DNA of 64,000 nucleotides from Prevotella jejuni (GCF_900187995.1 NZ_FZNZ01000014.1:1-64000), one strand, 5' to 3'. Counted from the first letter of the stretch, positions 42,066 through 50,928 are shown. Notes: generated by a model not told the origin, from the sequence alone. Made by a program: numbers and translations.

Positions 42066-42371
42066 TTATCTATCCTGTAAACCAGTGTTATCCTTACCAA
42101 TGCAGAAAAGGATTAAAATCATCAACCAGGGTGTACCCAACAGACTAAAAAGAATCCATAAAGCAATGCTTCTGTTTCTCTTTCGTGCCATCATGGCAAC
42201 GATAACATAACCTATAATACTGAAAAAGCCAATGATGAGCATGGTACTGAGGGCGATTGTACTCCCTAAGAACCTCGATACCAAGTCCTGTGCACCCTGA
42301 TTATTGGCCGCAAAAGCCGATAAGGCCATGAGTATTGACCCACTTGTTGCAAGTAATCGCTTTGTATCCAT
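42066..42371 (-). CDS. Small membrane protein, unknown function
   Basis: A 101-residue protein: possible signal peptide or membrane segment at 5-22 (ending SAFAAN), then two membrane segments at about 37-60 and 70-90 separated by a basic turn (MMARKRNRS). Related short proteins with a GTPWLMILIL-like second segment are seen in Bacteroidota as uncharacterised. Its position upstream of the SemiSWEET gene is the only functional hint. Confidence 0.65.
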   Translation of the reverse strand: MDTKRLLATSGSILMALSAFAANNQGAQDLVSRFLGSTIALSTMLIIGFFSIIGYVIVAMMARKRNRSIALWILFSLLGTPWLMILILFCIGKDNTGLQDR

Positions 42372-42480
42372 CCTTTGTAACTTAGTTATCTTTTGTGCAC
42401 AAAGGTAACCTTTTTAAGTCAGAAAACTATCTTTTGATGTATAAAAAGTATTTATTCGTATTATTAAAAGGAGCTTCTGT

Positions 42481-45171
42481 CTAATTAAAATACTTCTGTA
42501 TGCTCTCCATCAGAGGTGTTAGTTCACGATTGAAAACCCTACCGTGGCGGTCGACCATCTGTAGGGCATAGGCGATGAACAGCCTACGTTTAGCACGCGA
42601 CATGGCCACATAGAACTTACGGGCATCCTCCTCATCCTGCTGCTTCGTCTTGTTGTAGGCGTTTGGATAGCGTCCGTCAGCAGCATCAAAGATGATAACA
42701 TTATCAAACTCCAGTCCCTTGGCCTTGTGAACAGTCGTCACATAGATACGCTCAAGGATACTCTTACTATTGCAGAAATCGGCCTCTTTGAGTGTGTTAA
42801 TATCCATCATGTACTGCGAAAGTTGTGGGGCAAGGGCGTTGGCAACTCCCTCATCCGTCAACATATCTATACGGAGATAACGAAGGATATAGTCTAATCG
42901 GGGAATGTCATTGACTAATCCGTCGAGACGAAAGGCCTTATAAGCCGTAGAAAGCTCACTAACAAGGGCAAGCTCAGGGTCGGCAGAGGGCTTATAGAGA
43001 CGGTTGACGGCCGTTCGATAGCTTTCGCCATAATTGCTTCGGAGCACATTTGCAAAGGGCTTCACCTTTGGGTGGTGGATAAAAGCCTCTTGACTGGCCT
43101 GTTTCTCACGTGCCTTCTCAGCACAGAGGCGCACAAGACTGACCGTTGCCCGCACGTCATCAATTGCCTGATGACTGTTTACACCCGTCAAGTGAAAGGT
43201 TTCGAGCAAGCTTTCCAACTTATAAGAATGAAGGCTCGGAGCCAGTAGTCTTATCAGTTTGAGCGAGTCGAAGCAACGAATAGGATGTGCCTGCATCGTG
43301 TCATTACAGTAACGTTGCAGATTGTTGTCTAATATGTTGTAATCGTAGTTGGCGTTATGGCCGAGGATAGGACTGGTACCGACGTAGGCAAGGAAGCGTT
43401 GTAGGGCATCAGCAGGAGGGAGCAGTTCGCCCGTGGCCAGCTTCTCATGGTAGATAGCATACATCGGGTTCTCCTTGTCACCGAGCTTGGGCAGAATCGG
43501 CTTATCGGTCTCTATGTAGAGGTCGAGCGGTTCGCCAACCACTTCCCCACCCTTTATTCGTATGGCCGCAACCTCTATGATATCATCAGTAAACACATTC
43601 AAACCCGTTGTCTCAGTATCGAAGACAACGATTTCGTCCTCGTTATAGGCACGAAGGAACTCTGCTGTGTAACAGCTTTCGGGGTAGAGAAGGAAATCGG
43701 AAGGCGTTAGTGCTAATTGTTTCAGCTTCCAATTAAATCGGCGAGCAAGGGCATGAGAAGGGAAGGCATGCACCCCCTTCATAATACGTGTCCATGCGAT
43801 AGAGTTATGTTCATTGGAGAGAACACTCAAATGAGCCAATAACAACTTGACATCTGGTGTATCGAAGAGGTCACGCCCAGACACCCTAAAGTGGGTCAAG
43901 GCAGCCTCCGACATCGCTTCACTGATACGGTCGGCATCAGAATTAGAGCTGACGATGATAGCTGTACGCTCCTCGCTATTCTGTTCATAAAGGCGGAGAG
44001 CCTCAGCAGTAATATCCTTCTGTTCAGCTTCAATCGTACTGCTATGTATGATTCGTAGGTCGCCTAATGTGGCCTTCGTGTCGTTGTCGGAGAGAGGGAG
44101 TAGTTCGCGGTCTATCTTCAGTTGCTTTTCAGCATAGTCATTAAAGACATCGAGCAAGTATTTTGGCGAACGGTGATTGCGCTGTAGATGGTGGATATTA
44201 CCCTTACAGCGCATCTTCAAGAGGGTTAACGTCTCCACTTTCGCCCCCATAAAAGAGAAGATAGCCTGCTGCTCGTCGCCTAAGTACATCACCATCGGGT
44301 TGTCCTTTGCCGTTAGAAGGTCGATGATAGCGAGTTGCATACCGTTAAGATCCTGCACTTCATCGACCTGTATCCATGGATAACGCTTACAGCTTGGGTC
44401 AGAACGATAGATGTCGTAGGTGAAGAGGAGCAAGTCCTCGAAATCGAAAAGGTGGTTTTCCTCTTTATAACGAGCGTAACAGCCAGCGTAATACATCTTC
44501 CATAGCAATACACGTATCCTATCGGCTAACTTTGCATCAAGCCCAGGTGCATTCGCTTCGTCCATGTATTCCTGTGCATGACGATAGATATTCACTACGG
44601 CCTGTTCGTTATAATCAATCTTCTGTGAGCCACAGATGTGTTTTATCGCTTCTCTATCACCATCCGTAAAGCTCTCAGGATGGAGGTAATACTTCCATGG
44701 GTGGTGGTGTTCTAACTGATAGATGAAATGCTGAAAGAAGATGATTGTCTGATAGCCTTTGTACCTATTGAAGTCTCTTGTTACTCCTTCCTCATCTTCA
44801 TTGCGATAGTCTGCAATGATGCTCACCGCCTCTTCGTCGTCAATAATAGCCGAGTCGGCTGGTATACGACCCTGTTCAAAGAGAAACTTAGAGCAGAAAC
44901 GATGCACATTACCTACCATCAACTCAGAGAAGTCACCTCCTACTACTTTTTGGATACGGTTGGTCATCTCTCTCGCAGCACGGTTTGTGAATGTAAGACA
45001 GAGCATATCCTCATACTTAACACCCCTTTCTCGTGCATACCTCACCCTCTCTGCGAGGATATGAGTCTTACCACATCCTGGCGACGCAAGCACAAGGTGA
45101 TAGCCCTGACTTGACTCTACAACAGGTATCTGATACTGGTCTAAACTGGGTGTGTAACTGTTTTCTTCCAT
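42481..45171 (-). CDS. UvrD/Rep-type helicase with an internal DnaQ-like exonuclease domain
   Basis: An 896-residue cytoplasmic SF1 helicase. Walker A SPGCGKTH (Lys35), motif Ia LTFTNRAAREM, motif II VDEVQDLN (about 269-276), motif III YLGDEQQAIFSFMGA, motif IV-like HLQRNHRSP, and near the C-terminus the UvrD hallmark TTVHKAKGLEFDNVIIFDAA (about 833) and YVAMSRAKRRL. Between the two helicase halves, at about 512-690, lies a complete DEDDh exonuclease: VVFDTETTGLN (Asp518, Glu520), LGHNANYDYN, HQAIDDVRAT. The protein could unwind and degrade 3' ends in one polypeptide. Such fusions exist in Bacteroidota but their repair role is not settled. A partial promoter (TACTTTTG, 45208-45215 complement) precedes it, and a stand-alone DnaQ-like gene is divergent. 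Confidence 0.9.
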   Translation of the reverse strand: MEENSYTPSLDQYQIPVVESSQGYHLVLASPGCGKTHILAERVRYARERGVKYEDMLCLTFTNRAAREMTNRIQKVVGGDFSELMVGNVHRFCSKFLFEQGRIPADSAIIDDEEAVSIIADYRNEDEEGVTRDFNRYKGYQTIIFFQHFIYQLEHHHPWKYYLHPESFTDGDREAIKHICGSQKIDYNEQAVVNIYRHAQEYMDEANAPGLDAKLADRIRVLLWKMYYAGCYARYKEENHLFDFEDLLLFTYDIYRSDPSCKRYPWIQVDEVQDLNGMQLAIIDLLTAKDNPMVMYLGDEQQAIFSFMGAKVETLTLLKMRCKGNIHHLQRNHRSPKYLLDVFNDYAEKQLKIDRELLPLSDNDTKATLGDLRIIHSSTIEAEQKDITAEALRLYEQNSEERTAIIVSSNSDADRISEAMSEAALTHFRVSGRDLFDTPDVKLLLAHLSVLSNEHNSIAWTRIMKGVHAFPSHALARRFNWKLKQLALTPSDFLLYPESCYTAEFLRAYNEDEIVVFDTETTGLNVFTDDIIEVAAIRIKGGEVVGEPLDLYIETDKPILPKLGDKENPMYAIYHEKLATGELLPPADALQRFLAYVGTSPILGHNANYDYNILDNNLQRYCNDTMQAHPIRCFDSLKLIRLLAPSLHSYKLESLLETFHLTGVNSHQAIDDVRATVSLVRLCAEKAREKQASQEAFIHHPKVKPFANVLRSNYGESYRTAVNRLYKPSADPELALVSELSTAYKAFRLDGLVNDIPRLDYILRYLRIDMLTDEGVANALAPQLSQYMMDINTLKEADFCNSKSILERIYVTTVHKAKGLEFDNVIIFDAADGRYPNAYNKTKQQDEEDARKFYVAMSRAKRRLFIAYALQMVDRHGRVFNRELTPLMESIQKYFN

Positions 45172-45269
45172 AGATAGTATTCTTTATAGCAGTAGATGCT
45201 CCTCCTGCAAAAGTAAGAAAAAGATTGGAAATAACTCGTTATCAGCCTAAAAGAATGAAAAGAAAGTTG

Positions 45270-45309
45270 TATCTTTGTGCGTAGATACTTTATGTTACAT
45301 AACATAAAG
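45270..45309 (+). promoter_or_regulatory. Promoter with a perfect palindromic operator candidate upstream of the exonuclease gene
   Basis: TATCTTTG (45270-45277) is the -7 element; no good -33 box is visible. Immediately downstream, CTTTATGTTA and TAACATAAAG form a perfect 10-bp inverted repeat around CA (45288-45309), at or just after the expected start of transcription. That is the place for a repressor operator or an mRNA hairpin. Confidence 0.6.
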
Positions 45310-45363
45310 CGTCATCTACAGATTTAAGATACAATAGACGACAAATATAATTAACAGTAAACT

Positions 45364-45855
45364 ATGCAGGACTTTGCGTCAATTGACTTTGAAACAGCTA
45401 ACTTTGAGCGATGTAGTGTATGCTCGGTAGGAGTAGTGATAGTAAGGGATGGAGAGTTTGTTGACTCTTTCTATTCGCTTATACAGCCTGAACCAAATTA
45501 CTATCAATGGCGATGTACGCAGGTGCATGGGCTCACCTGTGCCGATACTGACGGTGCACCGGTATTCAGTGAGGTGTGGGAACAGATCGAACCGATGATA
45601 GAAGGCTTGCCACTTGTGGCCCATAACGCATCTTTCGACAGGTCTTGTCTGATGGCATCGTTCCATACCTACCAGATGGATTACCCTGATTATGAGTTCT
45701 TCGACACGCTGAAAGCAGCCCGACATCATTTCCCTCACCTCCCCAACCATCAGTTGCATACGGTCTCTTCAGCCTGTGGCTTTGAGCTAATCCACCATCA
45801 TCACGCCCTTGCCGACGCTGAGGCTTGTGCGTGGATAGCACGAGAGATATTGTAG
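45364..45855 (+). CDS. DnaQ-like 3'-5' exonuclease
   Basis: A 163-residue stand-alone DEDDh exonuclease. ASIDFETANF gives the first Asp and Glu (ExoI motif), LVAHNASFDRSCL the second (ExoII), and HHHALADAEACAWI the ExoIII His and Asp. The VHGLT near residue 54 is also usual in the family. The length matches single-domain proofreading-type nucleases. It could trim DNA or RNA 3' ends; substrate unknown. It is divergent from the helicase-exonuclease gene, so the two may share a control region of 190 bp. Confidence 0.9.
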   Translation: MQDFASIDFETANFERCSVCSVGVVIVRDGEFVDSFYSLIQPEPNYYQWRCTQVHGLTCADTDGAPVFSEVWEQIEPMIEGLPLVAHNASFDRSCLMASFHTYQMDYPDYEFFDTLKAARHHFPHLPNHQLHTVSSACGFELIHHHHALADAEACAWIAREIL

Positions 45856-45955
45856 GGTGGTAGGTGTTGAGTGTTAGGTGATGATGAATAGATGATGAGA
45901 GGTAGTGGGTGTTGAGTGTTAGGTGATGATGATATGCTGCATGAGAGGTATTGGT
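45856..45955. repeat. GGTGTTGAGTGTTAGGTGATGATG minisatellite
   Basis: Two or three irregular copies of GTGTTGAGTG, TTAGGTGATG and ATGAATAGATGATGAGAGG start right at the stop of the exonuclease gene. The rest of the gap up to the ftsZ-like promoter (45956-46208) shows no gene. Confidence 0.75.
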
Positions 45956-46208
45956 GGTAATTTTGATAAGCTTTTTCACAAGGGTTGGATTTCGTTGTCT
46001 TTCTATATAAAAGATGACTGTAATAATCCGCCCAAGCCTCATATAGGATTCTAACTGAGCCAATAGGCTGTCTTAATGATACTATTGACCATAATTCTCA
46101 TCCCATCTCTTTTGCATACAAGGGCATAGCGAACGCTATCTATCAGTCTTTCAAGTGGTTTTGATAGATGTCAGTAATATAAATGAGAACCTGCAAGCCT
46201 TGCAGAAA

Positions 46209-46240
46209 TTTGGCTCTTTTTTATTTAATTCATACCTTTG
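46209..46240 (+). promoter_or_regulatory. Promoter of the ftsZ-like gene
   Basis: TTTG (46209-46212), exactly 20 bp, TACCTTTG (46233-46240): a perfect consensus, 30 bp before the ATG at 46271. Confidence 0.88.
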
Positions 46241-46270
46241 TAAACATAATCAAGTGCAACATAAATAACG

Positions 46271-47578
46271 ATGACAGAAGAGTATATCCCTATTGATTTC
46301 GATATTCCAGAGGACAAGACACAGCGTCTTATCAAAGTGATTGGCGTTGGTGGTGGTGGTTGTAACGCTGTTAAGAACATGTATAACGAAGGTATTAGCA
46401 GCGTCTCCTTTGCTATCTGCAACACTGATAGTCAGTCGCTTGTACACTCTAACGTACCTGTCAAGATTCTGTTGGGTACAGGACTGGGGGCAGGAGGAGT
46501 ACCTGAAAAGGGTAAGTCGGAGGCTGAACAGAATATTGAAGATATAAAACGACTATTGAGCGACGGCACGAAGATGGTCTTTGTGACAGCCGGTATGGGT
46601 GGCGGAACAGGGACGGGTGCGGGCCCTGTCGTGGCTGGTGTGGCTAAATCGATGGGTATTCTTACTATCGGTATAGTAACTATTCCATTCTACTTCGAGA
46701 AGAAACGCAAGATTATCAAGGCTATCAAAGGGGTCGAACAGATGCGTAAGAATGTGGACGCCTTGCTGATTATCAATAATGAACGGCTTTGCGATGTGTA
46801 TAGCGACTCACCTCTTCCTATCAAAGAGGCCTTTAAGCGTGCCGATAACATCCTACTGAATGCTACGAAAAGTATCTCAGAACTGATCACAGTGGAGGGT
46901 GACATCAACCTTGACTTTCGTGATGTTGAGAACACCTTACGCAGTGGTGGCAGTGCTATCATGGCTATGGGGCGTGCAAAAGGGGAACATCGTGTGGAGA
47001 ATGCCATTGTGAGTGCACTCGACTCTCCCCTCCTCTATGGCAGTGACATCAGTCAGGCTAAGCGCATACTATTCAATATCTACACCAGTAACGATAAGCC
47101 TTTACTTGTCGAGGAGATGAACGAGATAGACGCTTTCATGGACACTCTCGATGTGAATATAGACGTTATTTGGGGCACAAGTACCGATGACAGCTTGGGT
47201 GAGGACGCTAAGGTGACGATTCTCGCTACTGGTCTTGATAAGAGTAACGTACATGAAGCGGACGAGCAGACCGAAGAGATGAGCGAACACTATGATGAGA
47301 TTATCAACAAACTGTACAAACCTGTGAGGCGTAAACCTGCTGTTGCTGAAGAGACAACAGTTTCTCCTACGATAAAGGAGGAACCCATTGAGCCAAAAGA
47401 GGCCGAACCTGAATTTATCGTAGAACCAACGATAGTACCTGAACCTGCGGTAAAGGTGGTCAGTCCAGAGCCTGAACCAGCAGCGCAGGAACCGTCTGGT
47501 CGACTGTCATTCTTAGACAGGTTGAAGGCTCGTATGCGTCAGCTGACATCTGAAATGCTTGAAGGAGGGGAGGAGTAG
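46271..47578 (+). CDS. FtsZ-like tubulin-family GTPase, probably a second FtsZ
   Basis: A 435-residue protein with the full GTPase core: IGVGGGGCNAV (about 24-34), the tubulin signature GGGTGTG (110-116), and a T7 loop NLDFRD (213-218) with the catalytic Asp residues, so it should bind GTP, polymerise and hydrolyse. It differs from the usual Bacteroidales FtsZ: the insert after VPVKILLG is shorter, the C-terminal part is a Pro/Glu linker (EPEPAAQEPSG) ending SFLDRLKARMRQLTSEML, and the conserved C-terminal tail that binds FtsA is not seen. It is outside a dcw cluster; no ftsA, ftsQ or mur genes precede it. I infer a divergent paralogue; the alternative is that it is the only FtsZ of a lineage with an altered tail. 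Confidence 0.88.
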   Translation: MTEEYIPIDFDIPEDKTQRLIKVIGVGGGGCNAVKNMYNEGISSVSFAICNTDSQSLVHSNVPVKILLGTGLGAGGVPEKGKSEAEQNIEDIKRLLSDGTKMVFVTAGMGGGTGTGAGPVVAGVAKSMGILTIGIVTIPFYFEKKRKIIKAIKGVEQMRKNVDALLIINNERLCDVYSDSPLPIKEAFKRADNILLNATKSISELITVEGDINLDFRDVENTLRSGGSAIMAMGRAKGEHRVENAIVSALDSPLLYGSDISQAKRILFNIYTSNDKPLLVEEMNEIDAFMDTLDVNIDVIWGTSTDDSLGEDAKVTILATGLDKSNVHEADEQTEEMSEHYDEIINKLYKPVRRKPAVAEETTVSPTIKEEPIEPKEAEPEFIVEPTIVPEPAVKVVSPEPEPAAQEPSGRLSFLDRLKARMRQLTSEMLEGGEE

Positions 47579-47582
47579 GCTT

Positions 47583-48167
47583 ATGTCTGACCCAATCATG
47601 CAAACCCCCGAACAGTTAGCCGACATTGTGCAGCATGCAAGTCAACGGCTGATTGGCTTGGGTCGTTACGACCTTCTCTTGAAAAGCTTAGGTGGCTCAG
47701 CGGTCATCGAGGAGCTGCGCATAGAATTAGCAAAGAGTCGGCTGTCTCCTCTTGTCATCACTTCCGACTATCGTTTCCTGTTACCTGAGATGGAGAAAGA
47801 GGTTGAGTTGACCCCAGTACATAAGGCTGTGTATCTCTTCTTCCTACATCATCCAGAGGGAATAGAGCTGAAACGGCTATCAGAACACCGACAAGAGCTA
47901 TTAGAACTGTACTGTAAAACAGCCCGACTGTCTGACAATGAGAAGATTGAAGAGAGTATCGACCATCTTATCAATCCACTTGATAATGCCATCAACGAGA
48001 AGTGCTCGCGCATCAAAAAGGCCTTTTGTGATGTGATGGACGAGTATCTTGCAAGCTACTATATCGTCAGTAGCCATCGTAAACGGCAGCTCTCTAACTC
48101 TACCCGCATCTGGTATCAACGCTTGAAGATTATTACTCTACCACGAGAGTTGGTGGTTTGGGAGTGA
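47583..48167 (+). CDS. Conserved hypothetical protein next to the FtsZ-like gene
   Basis: I use the ATG at 47583 (194 aa), 4 bp after the FtsZ-like stop, rather than the upstream start inside that gene. Helical N-terminal part (LADIVQHASQRLIGLGRYDL), then LTPVHKAVYLFFLHHPEGIE followed by LKRLSEHRQELLELY, a block I know from uncharacterised Bacteroidales proteins, then INPLDNAINEKCSRIKKAFC and a basic end. No membrane segment. The very tight spacing points to translational coupling, so it may work with the FtsZ-like protein. Confidence 0.75.
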   Translation: MSDPIMQTPEQLADIVQHASQRLIGLGRYDLLLKSLGGSAVIEELRIELAKSRLSPLVITSDYRFLLPEMEKEVELTPVHKAVYLFFLHHPEGIELKRLSEHRQELLELYCKTARLSDNEKIEESIDHLINPLDNAINEKCSRIKKAFCDVMDEYLASYYIVSSHRKRQLSNSTRIWYQRLKIITLPRELVVWE

Positions 48168-48368
48168 TGGGTGGTGGGTGTTGAGTGTTGGGTGATGATG
48201 AATAGTTAACGAGGGGTGATGGGTGTTGAGTGTTAGGTGATGATGAATAGTTAACGAGTAAGTATTGAGACTGACGTTGACAAGTCCTTTCTGAAAGGTT
48301 AGACAGCCTTATACCTTATATAATATAGCAACAACAAGAGATTTTGTAACCTTTTTCTACAAACGTTT
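48168..48368. repeat. GGTGGGTGTTGAGTGTTGGGTGATG minisatellite and flank
   Basis: Three irregular copies of GGTGTTGAGTGTTAGG and GTGATGATGAATAGTTAACG (48168-48260) start at the stop of the previous gene. 48261-48368 has nothing recognisable. Confidence 0.7.
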
Positions 48369-48610
48369 GAAAGGTACACAACTGTTAACCAAAGGGTTAA
48401 CACTTATCTTCAAAAGCATACACAATTATTATCTAAAGCGTACACAATTATTATCTGGAGGCTTTGAACATATTATTCAAAGCGTCCGAACTAACAGTCC
48501 AAAGGCTTTACAAACATTGTCCGGACGCTCCGGACAAACTGTCCGAAGGCCCCGGACACGTTGTCCGAGGGCTTCGGACATATAGTGCTAAGCCTTCACA
48601 CTTATTTTAT
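48369..48610. repeat. Degenerate 22-bp tandem array, 11 units, with GTCCGGAC palindromes
   Basis: Eleven consecutive units, each exactly 22 bp (48369, 48391, 48413, 48435, 48457, 48479, 48501, 48523, 48545, 48567, 48589). The consensus is roughly RAAGSSTTYRRACA followed by AWTRTYC. Units change gradually from AT-rich (AAAGCGTACACAATTATTAT) to GC-rich (GGACGCTCCGGACAAACTGT). In the GC-rich part TGTCCGGACGC and TTGTCCGAGGGC form local inverted repeats. The period equals that of the GCCCTTCT arrays but the sequence differs. Confidence 0.92.
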
Positions 48611-48849
48611 TAGGTGCTAAATGATCAACTGACTGACCCTCATACGCAGATTAACTATGCTCAATCTCAACGAAGACTTGCGTAGATGTAATATATAGCA
48701 GAGGTATCCTTGATTAGAATATATAGTAGATATCGTGTATAGCAGAGGTGTCCTTGAGTAGAGTATAGGCTATTCATCAACACCCATCACCCATCACTCA
48801 ACACCTAACTGACATTCAACACCTAACATTCAACACCCATCACCCATCA
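48611..48849. repeat. Tail repeats before pheS
   Basis: A duplicated segment with ATATAGCAGAGGTATCCTTGA (48696 and 48738 areas), then a CACCCATCACCCATCACTCA-type minisatellite (48780-48848) up to the pheS stop. No gene. Confidence 0.7.
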
Positions 48850-49887
48850 CTAAGCTCCTTCGAACTCACGGAGGAAGCGGGTATCATTCTCTGAGAAGAG
48901 GCGGAGGTCGCTTACACGGTACTTGAGGTTAGCAATACGTTCAACACCCATACCGAAGGCATAGCCCGTATATACGCTTGAATCAATGCCACAAGCCTCA
49001 AGGTCATGAGGGTCGACCATACCACAACCGAGTATCTCTACCCAGCCAGTATGCTTACAGAAGCCACAGCCCTCACCGCCACAAATATTACAGCTGATGT
49101 CCATCTCTGCACTTGGCTCAGTGAATGGGAAGTAGCTTGGACGCAGACGTATCTTCGTATCTGCACCGAACATCTCACGAGCAAAGGTCAGGAGCACCTG
49201 CTTAAGGTCGGTGAAACTAACGTTCTTATCGACATATAAACCCTCAACCTGATGGAAGAAGCAGTGCGCACGAGCCGAGATAGCCTCGTTACGATAGACA
49301 CGTCCAGGGCAAAGCACACGTATTGGAGGTTCGTGAGTAGACATATAATGAGCCTCATCGTTCGATGTGTGACTACGAAGAAGCACATTCTTCGTAACGT
49401 CCATCGTGTTGCTACGCTCAATGAAGAAAGTGTCCTGCATATCACGAGCCGGATGGTCAGCAGCGAAGTTAAGCATAGTAAAGACGTGCTCATCGTCGTC
49501 TATCTCCGGACCTTGGTATAGGGTAAATCCCATACGGGCAAAGATATCAATAATCTCGTTCTTTACCAACGTCAATGGATGGCGTGTACCGAGTCCGATA
49601 GGATAAGCCGTACGTGTCAAGTCGATATCATCGCTCTGTGCTTCACTGGTCTCCAACTGATCCTTGAGTTCGTTGATCTTGTTCTGAGCACTTTGCTTCA
49701 ATTCATTAATCTTCATACCGACAACCTTCTTCTGGTCGGCTGCCACATTACGAAACTCGCCCATCAACGCATTGATTTCGCCCTTCTTACTGAGGTATTT
49801 CAGACGGAGCTGCTCTACGTCATCAGCACTCTTTGCTGTGAGTGCACTCACTTCTTTGAGAAGTTCTTCTATCTTGTCTAATAACAT
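48850..49887 (-). CDS. pheS: Phenylalanine--tRNA ligase alpha subunit
   Basis: Catalytic alpha subunit of PheRS. N-terminal coiled coil (1-85, LRLKYLSKKGEINALMGEF), then the class II core: motif 1 region HPLTLVKNEIIDIFARMGF, motif 2 FHQVEGLYVDKN and RPSYFPFTEPSAEMD, and motif 3 GFGMGVERIANLKY-like at AFGMGVERIANLKY. A CNICGGEGCGFCKHTG segment supplies four Cys plus His, typical of the Bacteroidetes-type PheS. Length of 345 aa is normal. pheT is not adjacent, as is usual for Bacteroidales. Its start is marked by a -7 element at 49908-49915 about 20 bp upstream. Confidence 0.98.
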   Translation of the reverse strand: MLLDKIEELLKEVSALTAKSADDVEQLRLKYLSKKGEINALMGEFRNVAADQKKVVGMKINELKQSAQNKINELKDQLETSEAQSDDIDLTRTAYPIGLGTRHPLTLVKNEIIDIFARMGFTLYQGPEIDDDEHVFTMLNFAADHPARDMQDTFFIERSNTMDVTKNVLLRSHTSNDEAHYMSTHEPPIRVLCPGRVYRNEAISARAHCFFHQVEGLYVDKNVSFTDLKQVLLTFAREMFGADTKIRLRPSYFPFTEPSAEMDISCNICGGEGCGFCKHTGWVEILGCGMVDPHDLEACGIDSSVYTGYAFGMGVERIANLKYRVSDLRLFSENDTRFLREFEGA

Positions 49888-49907
49888 AGTTCTTGTTTAT
49901 TTTCCTG

Positions 49908-49998
49908 CAAAGGTACAATTTATAATCGTAACGGAGAAATTCGCCTAATATAAATTTGCTTATTTCCTATCTTATTAGAAATAAATATCGTACTTTTG
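49908..49998. promoter_or_regulatory. Divergent promoters of pheS and the DUF4348-like lipoprotein gene
   Basis: Minus-strand TACCTTTG (49908-49915) faces pheS; plus-strand TACTTTTG (49991-49998) faces the lipoprotein gene at 50029. Neither has a clear TTTG at -33. Confidence 0.65.
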
Positions 49999-50028
49999 CA
50001 GCAAGTTTGAGATGAATAAAAAGACTGT

Positions 50029-50886
50029 ATGAAAAAAGCGTTTTTACTTATTATGTGTGTTTGTGTGGCTATGGTAGCTGTTACTACGGGCTGTACAAGC
50101 AAGAAGGTTGATGCCGATGACAGTATAAACACTGACTCTACAGAGGCCGATGAGGCTGACACTGTAGACAGCGTCGACTCTGCCACGGAGGTAATAGCTG
50201 CTACTCCTATGCCTAAAGCAGCTGACCAACTATTCGACGACTTCTTCTTTAACTTTATTGCCAACAAGAAACTACAACGCAACAGAGTTAAGTTTCCACT
50301 GCCAGTCGTTAATGGTACAAAGACAACAAAACTAACTCGTGATGCATGGAAAATGGATTACTTCTTCCGTAAACAGGGTTATTACACGCTTATCTTCGAT
50401 AATGAAGCACAAATGAAATACCCTAAGTCAACCGACTTAGACAGTGTCATCGTTGAGAAGATACGCTTACAAAAGGGCACGATAGAGCAGTATTGGTTCG
50501 ATCACCAGGATGGAAGCTGGAAGTTAAATCAGATTCGTACCATCTCGTTCAAGGATAGCTACAATGCAGACTTCCTCGATTTCCTCCATCGTTTCTTTAC
50601 TTCTGGAGGCAAGGGCTACGTGAAGAGCACCTTAGCTTACACTGGTCCTGACCCTAACGGAGAGGAGACTGCAACCGTGAACACCACTATCCCTGCAGAA
50701 GAATGGGCATCATTCCTACCAGAGATACCACATGACATGATTTACAACATCCTCTATGGACAGAAATACACAGAGACTGACCATAAGATAGTGACCTTCC
50801 GTGGATTGTCAAATGGGGCAGAGACGCAACTTGTCTTTAAGGCTCATGGCAAGAGTTGGAGGTTAGAGAAGATTATAGCATATTAA
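50029..50886 (+). CDS. DUF4348-like lipoprotein
   Basis: A 285-residue lipoprotein: lipobox VTTGC (Cys22), an acidic Asp/Thr/Ser linker (TDSTEADEADTVDSVDSATE), then a domain starting FDDFFFNFIANKKLQRNRVK and containing MDYFFRKQGYYTLIFDNEAQ, IEQYWFDHQDGSWKLNQI, FLDFLHRFFTSGGKGYV and GKSWRLEKIIAY. This matches the Bacteroidales DUF4348 proteins, which have no known function but a cystatin/NTF2-like look. Own promoter and strong terminator. The following genes run in the same direction but are separated by the terminator. Confidence 0.8.
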   Translation: MKKAFLLIMCVCVAMVAVTTGCTSKKVDADDSINTDSTEADEADTVDSVDSATEVIAATPMPKAADQLFDDFFFNFIANKKLQRNRVKFPLPVVNGTKTTKLTRDAWKMDYFFRKQGYYTLIFDNEAQMKYPKSTDLDSVIVEKIRLQKGTIEQYWFDHQDGSWKLNQIRTISFKDSYNADFLDFLHRFFTSGGKGYVKSTLAYTGPDPNGEETATVNTTIPAEEWASFLPEIPHDMIYNILYGQKYTETDHKIVTFRGLSNGAETQLVFKAHGKSWRLEKIIAY

Positions 50887-50891
50887 TAAGT

Positions 50892-50928
50892 AAGACCCCC
50901 AACCACCCTGGTTGTGGGTCTTTCTTTA
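50892..50928 (+). terminator. Rho-independent terminator of the DUF4348-like gene
   Basis: AAGACCC-CAACCA and TGGTTGTGGGTCTT form a stem of about 13 bp with a CCC loop, followed by TCTTTAAT. Confidence 0.88.

Noticed and set aside
48367-48585. ORF within the 22-bp array as a protein gene
   Set aside because: It is built from repeat units whose period is not a multiple of three, lacks a promoter, and has no conserved segment.
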